A DNA stretch of 64,000 bases, from NCBI RefSeq assembly GCF_002879885.1, contig NZ_PNYA01000034.1, positions 1 to 64,000 on the forward strand, given 5' to 3'. The notes beneath the pieces are model-generated. The model made no database searches and had not been told where the DNA came from. It worked only from the letters and a program-made list of their open reading frames with translations. This DNA comes from Trinickia dabaoshanensis (GTDB taxonomy: Bacteria; Pseudomonadota; Gammaproteobacteria; Burkholderiales; Burkholderiaceae). The position numbers and the translations under genes were made by a program. Position 1 is the stretch's first letter. Each line of letters begins with the position of its first letter. This document shows positions 56,809 to 64,000 of this stretch, one piece after another.

Positions 56809-57849
56809 GTGAGAGTCTTCCGCGGTCTTCCCAACGCCGAAAGCCGCGCGCCCTGCGCGCTGACGATCGGTAACTTCGACGGTGTCCACCGCGGCCACCA
56901 GGCGCTGCTCGCCCGCGTGAACGAGGCGGCGCGCGCGCGCGGCCTGCCCGTATGCGTGATGACCTTCGAGCCGCATCCGCGGGAGTTCTTCAATCCGGCC
57001 GGCGCGCCGCCGCGCATCGCGATGCTGCGCGACAAGCTCGAGGCGTTGCGCACGAACGGGGTCGATCGCGTCGTCGTCGAGCACTTCAACCACACGTTCG
57101 CGAGCCAATCGCCCGAGGCGTTCGTCAAACGCATCTTGGTGGACGGCCTGCACGCGCGTTGGGTGTTGATCGGCGACGACTTCCGGTACGGCGCCAAGCG
57201 CGCGGGCGATTTCGCCTCGCTCAAGGCGGCCGGCGAGCAATATGGCTTCGAGGTCGAGCAAATGCCGACCGTCGCCGATCCGAGCGGCGCGCGTATCTCG
57301 AGCTCCGGGGTGCGTGCCTCGCTCGTCGCGGGCGATCTCGACGGCGCGCGCGCGGCGCTGGGCCGCCCTTACGCGATCAGCGGCCACGTCACGCATGGGC
57401 TCAAGCTCGGCCGCGATTTGGGCTTCCCCACCCTGAATCTGCCGATCGCGCACAAGCGCCCCGCGCTCGCGGGCATCTTCGTCGTGCGCGTGCACGGCAT
57501 CGAAGACGCCCCGCTGCCGGCCGTAGCGAGCCTCGGGCTGCGCCCGACGGTCGACGATTCCGGGCGTGTGCTGCTCGAAGTGCATTTACTCGATTGGCAC
57601 GGCGATGCGTATGGCAAACTCGTGCGCGTCGAATTTTTGAAAAAGCTGCGCGACGAGCAGAAGTACCCCGACCTCGAAACGCTGACGGCGGCCATCGCCC
57701 ACGACGTGACGGTCGCCCGCGCGTACTTCGCGGCGCCCGGCGGAGCAAGCGCGGCGCCGGCGTCAAGCGACGCCGGATCGGCGTTCGATACCGCGCCGGG
57801 TAGCCGGACCACGGCGTTTTCGACATCGGCGACCGACCGAATTCGCTAA
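56809..57849 (+). CDS. ribF: Bifunctional riboflavin kinase/FAD synthetase (RibF)
   Basis: 346-residue enzyme making FMN and then FAD. N-terminal nucleotidyltransferase (GNFDGVHRGHQALL, FEPHPREFF, SSSGVRASL) and C-terminal kinase (GRDLGFPTLNL, LGLRPTVDDSG, GDAYGKLVRVEFLKKLRDE). GTG 56809 (MRVFRGLPN) is chosen; upstream in-frame TTG codons lack a ribosome site. A Ser/Ala-rich tail of about 30 residues ends the protein. Confidence 0.93.
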   Translation: MRVFRGLPNAESRAPCALTIGNFDGVHRGHQALLARVNEAARARGLPVCVMTFEPHPREFFNPAGAPPRIAMLRDKLEALRTNGVDRVVVEHFNHTFASQSPEAFVKRILVDGLHARWVLIGDDFRYGAKRAGDFASLKAAGEQYGFEVEQMPTVADPSGARISSSGVRASLVAGDLDGARAALGRPYAISGHVTHGLKLGRDLGFPTLNLPIAHKRPALAGIFVVRVHGIEDAPLPAVASLGLRPTVDDSGRVLLEVHLLDWHGDAYGKLVRVEFLKKLRDEQKYPDLETLTAAIAHDVTVARAYFAAPGGASAAPASSDAGSAFDTAPGSRTTAFSTSATDRIR

Positions 57850-57960
57850 CCGCCCGCATTAGCGCCGGCCCGCGCTCGCGAAGCGTTCGGCCGTGCAACA
57901 CGAAAGACTCAATACCGAAGCGCCCACGGCTCGGGCGCCCACCGATTTAGCGATAGCACC

Positions 57961-60798
57961 ATGAGCGACAAAAAAGCCGATTCGAAATCCCAGGCCAAGT
58001 ATCCGGTCAACCTGCTCGACACGCCGTTTCCCATGCGCGGCGACTTGCCCAAGCGTGAACCGCAATGGGTCAAGGCATGGCAAGAGAACCGGATCTACGA
58101 GAAGATCCGCGCGGCCAGCAAGGGCCGGCCGCTGTTCGTCCTGCACGACGGCCCCCCGTACGCCAACGGCGACATCCACCTCGGCCACGCCGTCAACAAG
58201 ATCCTGAAGGACATCATCGTCAAGTCGCGCAATATGGCGGGCTTCGACGCGCCGTATGTGCCGGGCTGGGACTGCCACGGCATGCCGATCGAAATCCAGA
58301 TCGAAAAGAAGTTCGGCAAATCGCTGCCGGCCGAGGAAGTGCAGCGCAAGGCGCGCGCTTACGCGGGCGAGCAGATCGAAACGCAGAAGGCCGGCTTCAA
58401 GCGGCTCGGCGTGCTCGGCGATTGGGACAATCCGTACAAGACGATGAATTTCTCGAACGAGGCGGCCGAAATCCGCGCGCTCGCGAAAATTCTCGAGAAG
58501 GGCTACGTGTTCCGCGGCCTGAAGCCCGTGAACTGGTGCTTCGATTGCGGCTCGGCGCTGGCCGAGGCCGAAGTCGAGTACAAGGACCGCGTCGATCCGT
58601 CGATCAGCGTCCTATTCCCGTTCGCGGAGCCCGAAAAAACCGCCCACGCGTTCGGCCTTGCGGCGCTGCCGCGCGCCGAAGGCGGCATCGTCATCTGGAC
58701 GACCACCCCGTGGACGATCCCGGCCAACCAAGCCTTGAACGTGCACCCCGAGCTCGAGTATGCGCTCGTCGATACCGAGCGCGGACTGCTCGTGCTCGCG
58801 CAGGAGCGCGTCGATGCTTCGCTCGAGGAGTTCGGTCTCTCGGGCAGCGTCATCGCCACGGCTCCGGGGGCCAAGCTCGTGAATCTGCGCTTTCATCACC
58901 CGCTCGCTTCGGCGCATCCGGGCTACAAGCGCACCGCCCCGGTGTATCTCGGCGAGTACGTGACGATCGATTCGGGCACGGGTGTCGTGCACTCGTCGCC
59001 GGCCTACGGCGTGGAAGACTTCGAATCGTGCAAGTCGCACGGCATGGCCGATTCCGACATCATCAACCCGGTGATGGGCGACGGCCGTTACATCGAATCG
59101 CTGCCGCTGTTCGGCGGGCTCACGATTTGGGAAGCCAACCCCAAGGTGGTCGAGGCGCTGACCGCCGCCGGCACGCTGCTGCACACCGAGAAGTACTCGC
59201 ACAGCTACATGCACTGCTGGCGCCACAAAACGCCGATCATCTATCGCGCCACCTCGCAATGGTTCGCGGGCATGGACCTCACGCCGAACGACGGCAGCGC
59301 GACGTTGCGCGAAACGGCGCTGGCCGGCGTCGAGGCAACGGCGTTCTACCCCTCCTGGGGCAAGCAGCGTCTGTTCAACATGATCGCGAATCGCCCCGAC
59401 TGGACACTCTCGCGCCAACGCCAATGGGGCGTGCCGATGGCGTTCTTCGTCCACAAGGAAACGGGCGAACTGCATCCGCGCACGCTCGAATTGCTCGAAG
59501 CCGTCGCGCAACGCGTCGAGGCGGGCGGGATCGAGGCATGGCAAACGCTCGATCCGCGCGAGCTGCTCGGCGACGACGCCAACCTCTACGAGAAGAACCG
59601 CGACACGCTCGACGTCTGGTTCGATTCGGGCACGACGCACTGGCACGTGCTGCGCGGCTCGCACAAAGCGGTCTCGCATTTTCCGGCCGACCTCTATCTG
59701 GAAGGCTCGGACCAGCATCGCGGCTGGTTCCACTCGTCGCTCTTGACGGCGTCGATGCTCGACGGTTGCGCGCCTTATCGCGGTCTGCTCACGCACGGCT
59801 TCACCGTGGACGGCGAAGGCCGCAAGATGAGCAAGTCGCTCGGCAACGGCATCGATCCGCATGACGTCGCGAACCGGCTCGGCGCCGAGATCATCCGCCT
59901 GTGGATCGCCTCGACCGATTATTCGGGCGAACTCGCGATCTCCGAGGAAATTCTCAAGCGCGTGACCGAGAGCTATCGCCGCATCCGCAACACGCTGCGC
60001 TTCTTGCTCGCGAACTTGTCCGATTTCGATTACGCCCAGCATGCGGTGCCCGTGGGCGCTTGGCTCGAGATCGACCGCTACGCCGTGGCGCTTGCCGGCG
60101 AACTGCAAAAGGACATCCTCGCGCACTACGAGAAGTACGAATTCCACCCCGTGGTGGCGAAGCTGCAAACGTTCTGCTCGGAAGACCTCGGCGGGTTCTA
60201 TCTCGACGTACTCAAGGATCGCCTTTACACGAGCGCGGCGAATTCGCCCGCGCGCCGCTCGGCGCAAACGGCGCTCCACCACATCGCCCAGGGTTTGCTG
60301 CGCGTGATGGCGCCGTTCCTCTCGTTCACGGCCGAGGAAGCATGGAAAGTGTTCCAGCCCGGTAGCGACACGATCTTCACCGAGACGTACTACGCCTATC
60401 CCGAGGTGCCGGCCGCCGAGAATCTGCTCTCGAAATGGTCGCTGCTGCGGGCGGTTCGCGGCAACGTCATGAAGGCCCTCGAGGAAGCGCGCTCCGCCGA
60501 GCAAATCGGCTCCTCGCTGCAGGCGCAAGTCACCGTGCGGGCGACCGGCGCGGCTTACGATGCGCTCGCGAGCCTCGGCGACGATCTGAAGTTCGTCTTC
60601 ATCACTTCGGACGCAACGCTCGTGAAGGTCGACTCCGATGCCGAGGAAGGCGTCGAGGTGGTGAGCTCGAAGTACCTCAAGTGCGAGCGCTGCTGGCACT
60701 ACCGCGCCGATGTCGGCTCGCACGCCGATCATCCGACGCTGTGCGGACGCTGTTTCAGCAACCTGTTCGGCGACGGCGAAAAAAGGAGCGCGGCATAA
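57961..60798 (+). CDS. ileS: Isoleucyl-tRNA synthetase
   Basis: 945-residue class I synthetase. HLGH (residues 73-76) and KMSKS (622-626) bind ATP; the CP1 editing domain ([36 protein letters not shown]) is intact; C-terminal zinc ribbon CERCWHY and CGRCF. Followed by lspA with stop/start overlap TAATG. Confidence 0.98.
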   Translation: MSDKKADSKSQAKYPVNLLDTPFPMRGDLPKREPQWVKAWQENRIYEKIRAASKGRPLFVLHDGPPYANGDIHLGHAVNKILKDIIVKSRNMAGFDAPYVPGWDCHGMPIEIQIEKKFGKSLPAEEVQRKARAYAGEQIETQKAGFKRLGVLGDWDNPYKTMNFSNEAAEIRALAKILEKGYVFRGLKPVNWCFDCGSALAEAEVEYKDRVDPSISVLFPFAEPEKTAHAFGLAALPRAEGGIVIWTTTPWTIPANQALNVHPELEYALVDTERGLLVLAQERVDASLEEFGLSGSVIATAPGAKLVNLRFHHPLASAHPGYKRTAPVYLGEYVTIDSGTGVVHSSPAYGVEDFESCKSHGMADSDIINPVMGDGRYIESLPLFGGLTIWEANPKVVEALTAAGTLLHTEKYSHSYMHCWRHKTPIIYRATSQWFAGMDLTPNDGSATLRETALAGVEATAFYPSWGKQRLFNMIANRPDWTLSRQRQWGVPMAFFVHKETGELHPRTLELLEAVAQRVEAGGIEAWQTLDPRELLGDDANLYEKNRDTLDVWFDSGTTHWHVLRGSHKAVSHFPADLYLEGSDQHRGWFHSSLLTASMLDGCAPYRGLLTHGFTVDGEGRKMSKSLGNGIDPHDVANRLGAEIIRLWIASTDYSGELAISEEILKRVTESYRRIRNTLRFLLANLSDFDYAQHAVPVGAWLEIDRYAVALAGELQKDILAHYEKYEFHPVVAKLQTFCSEDLGGFYLDVLKDRLYTSAANSPARRSAQTALHHIAQGLLRVMAPFLSFTAEEAWKVFQPGSDTIFTETYYAYPEVPAAENLLSKWSLLRAVRGNVMKALEEARSAEQIGSSLQAQVTVRATGAAYDALASLGDDLKFVFITSDATLVKVDSDAEEGVEVVSSKYLKCERCWHYRADVGSHADHPTLCGRCFSNLFGDGEKRSAA

Positions 60799-61304
60799 TG
60801 GCGAAATCGCGTTCGATGCAAGCGAGCGGCTCGTCCTCTCTTGCCCCGTGGCTGGGCATTTCGCTGATCGTGATCCTGTTCGATCAGCTCACGAAGATCG
60901 CGGTGACGAAGGTGTTCTCCTATGCCACGCCGTACGCGATCACGCCGTTCTTCAACTTCCTGCTGATCTTCAACCGCGGAGCGGCGTTCAGCTTCTTGTC
61001 GTCGGCCAGCGGCTGGCAGCGCTGGGCCTTCACGGCGCTCGGCGTGGCGGCGGCGTGCGTGATCGTCTATCTGCTCAAGCGGCACGGCAATCAGCGGCTG
61101 TTTTGCACGGCGCTCTCGCTCATCATGGGCGGGGCGCTCGGCAACGTCATCGACCGGCTCGTGCACGGCCGCGTGATCGACTTTCTCGACTTTCACGTCG
61201 GCGGCTGGCATTGGCCCGCCTTCAACTTGGCGGACAGCGCGATCGTCGTCGGCGCCGCGCTCCTCGTGCTCGACGAGTTGCGGCGCGTGCGCGGCGCGCG
61301 CTGA
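60798..61304 (+). CDS. lspA: Lipoprotein signal peptidase II (LspA)
   Basis: 168-residue membrane aspartyl peptidase that removes signal peptides from prolipoproteins. Catalytic Asp119 ([10 protein letters not shown]) and Asp146 (FNLADSAI), four TM segments, NRGAAFSFL motif. ATG overlaps the ileS stop by one base, GGAG upstream. Confidence 0.97.
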   Translation: MAKSRSMQASGSSSLAPWLGISLIVILFDQLTKIAVTKVFSYATPYAITPFFNFLLIFNRGAAFSFLSSASGWQRWAFTALGVAAACVIVYLLKRHGNQRLFCTALSLIMGGALGNVIDRLVHGRVIDFLDFHVGGWHWPAFNLADSAIVVGAALLVLDELRRVRGAR

Positions 61305-61374
61305 CCCCGGTGCGGGCCGCGCCGCCGGCGAGGCGCGCGAGCCCGCCTTGTTACGAGCGCATTCGGAGGCAACG

Positions 61375-62589
61375 TTGGCAACCGCAGAACTCGAAGGCAA
61401 GCGTGTCCTGCTCGGCATGACGGGCGGGATCGCGTGTTACAAGATCGCCGAACTCACGCGGCTCATGACGAAGGCCGGCGCGACCGTGCAGGTGGCGATG
61501 ACCGAGGCGGCAACGCAGTTCATCACGCCCGTCACGATGCAGGCACTGTCGGGGCATCCCGTCTTCACGAGCCAGTGGGATGCGCGCATCGACAACAACA
61601 TGCCGCATATCGACCTGTCGCGCGCGGCCGATGCGATCGTCATCGCCCCGGCCTCGGCCGATTTTCTCGCGAAGCTCGCACAAGGACGCGCCGACGATTT
61701 GCTCTCGATCGCGTGCCTTGCGCGCGAGTGCCCGCTGCTCGTCGTCCCCGCGATGAATCGGCAGATGTGGAGCAATCCCGCGACTCAGCGCAATGTCGCG
61801 CAATTGCGCGCGGACGGCGTCATCATCCTAGGCCCCGACGCAGGTTCGCAGGCCTGCGGCGAAGTGGGCGAAGGCCGCATGATCGAGCCCGAGGCCGCGT
61901 ACGAAGCCATCGTTTCGTTCTTCCGTCCGAAGCTGCTGGCCGGCCGGCGCATGCTCATTACGGCCGGCCCCACGTTCGAGCCGATCGATCCCGTGCGCGG
62001 CATCACGAACCGCTCGAGCGGCAAGATGGGGTTCGCGCTTGCGCGGGCCGCGAGCCAAGCCGGGGCCGATGTGCGGCTGATCGCGGGACCGGTTGCGCTG
62101 GCCACGCCGTGGGGAGTCGAGCGCGAGGACGTGGAGACGGCGCGGCAGATGCATGACGCCGTGATGCAAGCCGTGGCCGACTACGACGTATTCGTCTCGG
62201 TTGCGGCGGTGGCCGACTGGCGCGTTGCGCAACCGAGCGACCACAAGATCAAAAAGACTGCGACGCAAGCGGTGCCTTCGTTATCGTTCATCGAAAATCC
62301 CGACATTCTCGCGACGGTGGCGCGCCTACCGAACCCGCCGTTTTGCGTCGGGTTTGCGGCGGAGAGCGATAACCTCGAAACGAACGGCGAGCAAAAGCGG
62401 ATCAAGAAAAACGTCCCGCTGCTCATCGGCAACCTCGGTCCGGCCACGTTCGGCCGCGACGATAACGAGGTGGTGCTGTTCGACGCCTCGGGCGTCACGC
62501 ATTTGCCGCGTTCCAGTAAAGACGCGTTGGCGAGCGTGCTGATCGAGCAGATCGCGCGGCGCCTGCCCGACGCAAGCCTCATTTCCTGA
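61375..62589 (+). CDS. coaBC: Bifunctional phosphopantothenoylcysteine decarboxylase/synthase (CoaBC)
   Basis: 404-residue two-domain enzyme of coenzyme A synthesis. CoaC domain: [12 protein letters not shown], catalytic His in [16 protein letters not shown] and [10 protein letters not shown]. CoaB domain from about residue 190: [25 protein letters not shown] and [10 protein letters not shown] 61375 is chosen because GGAGGC lies 6 nt upstream; the ATG-like alternative upstream has no site. Confidence 0.95.
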   Translation: MATAELEGKRVLLGMTGGIACYKIAELTRLMTKAGATVQVAMTEAATQFITPVTMQALSGHPVFTSQWDARIDNNMPHIDLSRAADAIVIAPASADFLAKLAQGRADDLLSIACLARECPLLVVPAMNRQMWSNPATQRNVAQLRADGVIILGPDAGSQACGEVGEGRMIEPEAAYEAIVSFFRPKLLAGRRMLITAGPTFEPIDPVRGITNRSSGKMGFALARAASQAGADVRLIAGPVALATPWGVEREDVETARQMHDAVMQAVADYDVFVSVAAVADWRVAQPSDHKIKKTATQAVPSLSFIENPDILATVARLPNPPFCVGFAAESDNLETNGEQKRIKKNVPLLIGNLGPATFGRDDNEVVLFDASGVTHLPRSSKDALASVLIEQIARRLPDASLIS

Positions 62590-62633
62590 CGACGAGGCGG
62601 CCCACCGGGCCGCCCGCCTCTACCCGGAACCCC

Positions 62634-63080
62634 ATGAAACTCGACCTCAAGATCCTCGATGCGCGCATGCGCGATTACCTGCCCGCCTACGCGACACCCG
62701 GCAGTGCCGGACTCGACTTGCGCGCTTGCCTCGACCACGCATTGACGCTCGAACCCGGCCAAACGGCACTGATTCCCACGGGCCTCGCGATTCACGTCGG
62801 CGATCCCGGCTATGCCGCGCTGATTTTGCCGCGCTCGGGTCTCGGTCATAAGCACGGCGTCGTACTCGGCAATCTCGTCGGCCTGATCGACTCCGACTAC
62901 CAGGGCGAATTGATGATTTCGACGTGGAACCGAGGCCAGAGCTCGTTCACGCTGAACCCGATGGAGCGGCTGGCGCAACTCGTGATCGTCCCCGTCGTGC
63001 AGGCGCAGTTCAATATCGTCGACGAATTCGCCGTGAGCGAACGCGGCGAGGGCGGCTTCGGCAGCACCGGCAAGCACTGA
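62634..63080 (+). CDS. dut: dUTP diphosphatase
   Basis: 148-residue trimeric dUTPase. All five motifs: [41 protein letters not shown] and the terminal GEGGFGSTG arm. Keeps dUTP low and supplies dUMP. Confidence 0.97.
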   Translation: MKLDLKILDARMRDYLPAYATPGSAGLDLRACLDHALTLEPGQTALIPTGLAIHVGDPGYAALILPRSGLGHKHGVVLGNLVGLIDSDYQGELMISTWNRGQSSFTLNPMERLAQLVIVPVVQAQFNIVDEFAVSERGEGGFGSTGKH

Positions 63081-63129
63081 GCCGCCTGGGCGGGCGCCGG
63101 ACGCAACGGCCGGCGCCCGCCCACAAATA

Positions 63130-63162
63130 AAAACGGCGCTTCGCATCACGAAGCGCCGTTTT
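63130..63162. terminator. Bidirectional terminator between dut and clpA
   Basis: AAAACGGCGCTTCG (63130-63143), loop CATCA, CGAAGCGCCGTTTT (63149-63162), 14-bp stem with A/T tracts on both sides. It serves dut and the convergent clpA. Confidence 0.93.
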
Positions 63163-63206
63163 GTTTTACGCCGGGCGAACCGCGGTTCGCCCTGAGCCTT
63201 GCTCGC

Positions 63207-64000
63207 TTACTCGACTTCCACCGTTTCCGGATTCGGATTGCGCGGCGCGGCGTTCTCGTCGAACGTCAGTTGCACCTTGTCGCTCTCGTCGACATCGACC
63301 GTCACACGCCCGCCGCTCATGAGCTTGCCGAACAGCAACTCGTCGGCCAGCGCACGCCGGATCGTGTCCTGGATGAGGCGCTGCATCGGACGCGCGCCCA
63401 TCAACGGATCGAAGCCGTGCTTCGCAAGGTGTTTGCGCAGCGCATCGGTGAAGAGCGCATCGACCTTCTTCTCGTGCAGTTGATCCTCGAGCTGCATGAG
63501 GAACTTGTCGACCACGCGCATGATGATTTCCTCATCGAGCGAGCGGAAGCTGATGACCGAATCGAGCCGGTTACGGAACTCGGGCGTGAACATCCGCTTG
63601 ATGTCGGCCATTTCATCGCCCGTTTCGCGACGCGACGTAAAGCCGATCGTGCCTTTCTGCATCGATTCCGCGCCCGCGTTCGTCGTCATGATGATGATGA
63701 CGTTGCGGAAGTCGGCCTTGCGCCCGTTGTTATCGGTCAGCGTGCCGTGATCCATCACTTGCAGCAGCACGTTGAAGATATCCGGGTGCGCCTTTTCGAT
63801 TTCGTCGAGCAGCAGCACGCAGTGCGGTTTCTTCGTAACGGCCTCGGTCAAGAGCCCGCCTTGATCGAAACCGACATAGCCCGGCGGCGCGCCGATGAGG
63901 CGGCTCACCGCATGGCGCTCCATGTACTCCGACATATCGAACCGGATCAATTCGATACCGAGCGTGAAAGCGAGCTGGCGTGCCACTTCGGTCTTGCCGA
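63207..64000 (-). CDS. clpA: ATP-dependent Clp protease ATP-binding subunit ClpA, C-terminal part
   Basis: The last 264 or so codons of ClpA, the AAA+ unfoldase that feeds ClpP. The second ATPase domain is visible: MSEYMERHAVSRLIGAPPGY, Walker B VLLLDEIEKAHPDIFN, sensor TTNAGAE, arginine-finger region EFRNRLDSVI, and the D2-small domain. The gene continues beyond the right edge. ClpS, usually next to ClpA, must lie outside. Confidence 0.96.
   Translation of the reverse strand, partial: GKTEVARQLAFTLGIELIRFDMSEYMERHAVSRLIGAPPGYVGFDQGGLLTEAVTKKPHCVLLLDEIEKAHPDIFNVLLQVMDHGTLTDNNGRKADFRNVIIIMTTNAGAESMQKGTIGFTSRRETGDEMADIKRMFTPEFRNRLDSVISFRSLDEEIIMRVVDKFLMQLEDQLHEKKVDALFTDALRKHLAKHGFDPLMGARPMQRLIQDTIRRALADELLFGKLMSGGRVTVDVDESDKVQLTFDENAAPRNPNPETVEVE

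Noticed and set aside
58612-60732. 706-codon open frame antisense to ileS
   Set aside because: Mirror of third-position G/C codons of ileS; Arg/Val/His-rich and not protein-like.

Overview
This 64-kb window is GC-rich chromosomal DNA from a betaproteobacterium of the Burkholderiaceae, most likely the Paraburkholderia/Trinickia/Caballeronia group. This rests on family recognition and gene order, not on a database search. Supporting features are the cysI-DUF934-cysH-cysD cluster divergent from cysB, the rpmB-rpmG pair beside nadB, the ribF-ileS-lspA-coaBC-dut-clpA block, and a trimeric Gram-negative porin. I found one tRNA (tRNA-Leu, anticodon CAA), and no rRNA, CRISPR array, insertion sequence or prophage.

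Layout. 1-4447: assimilatory sulfate reduction and its regulator CysB. 4534-7672: an orphan periplasmic binding protein and a chemoreceptor. 8005-8130: tRNA-Leu with its promoter and terminator. 8246-10658: a small accessory block with a TumA-type antitoxin whose toxin partner is reduced to a fragment, and two tandem mini-RHS proteins that share an N-terminal core but have unrelated tails. 10824-12615: an aminotransferase and an LprI-like protein, divergent around a palindrome. 12647-17110: a Fur-box-controlled iron-siderophore uptake operon (TonB receptor, two small membrane proteins, PepSY membrane protein).

17181-31724 is a sugar-acid catabolic island. It encodes an SMP-30 lactonase, a GntR/FadR regulator, hydroxypyruvate isomerase, tartronate semialdehyde reductase, a uronate-dehydrogenase-type SDR, a GarL-type aldolase, a DctPQM TRAP transporter, a porin, an IlvD/Edd dehydratase, an oxoglutarate-semialdehyde-type dehydrogenase and a divergent DapA-family enzyme. 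Together they could import a uronate or aldonate, oxidise it, open the lactone, dehydrate it, and split the product to pyruvate plus a C2/C3 aldehyde or run it to 2-oxoglutarate. A short inverted repeat (TTGT-N3-ACAA) sits upstream of four of its transcription units and probably marks a local regulon of the GntR protein. No enolase-type hexarate dehydratase is present in the window.

31997-33230 is a decayed copper-handling cluster (CopC, a truncated outer-membrane protein, DUF2946). 33392-44151 holds rsuA, a small membrane protein, an NAD-binding oxidoreductase, a ferredoxin-domain reductase, argD with a possible attenuator or small RNA upstream, a complete livHMGF-livK transporter and a puzzling hypothetical gene. 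44491-64000 is ordinary housekeeping: ispH-slpA, radC, rpmB-rpmG, nadB, nadC-nadA, a fatty acid desaturase, MscS, an RsmB-family methyltransferase, purN, ribF, ileS, lspA, coaBC, dut and the 3' part of clpA.
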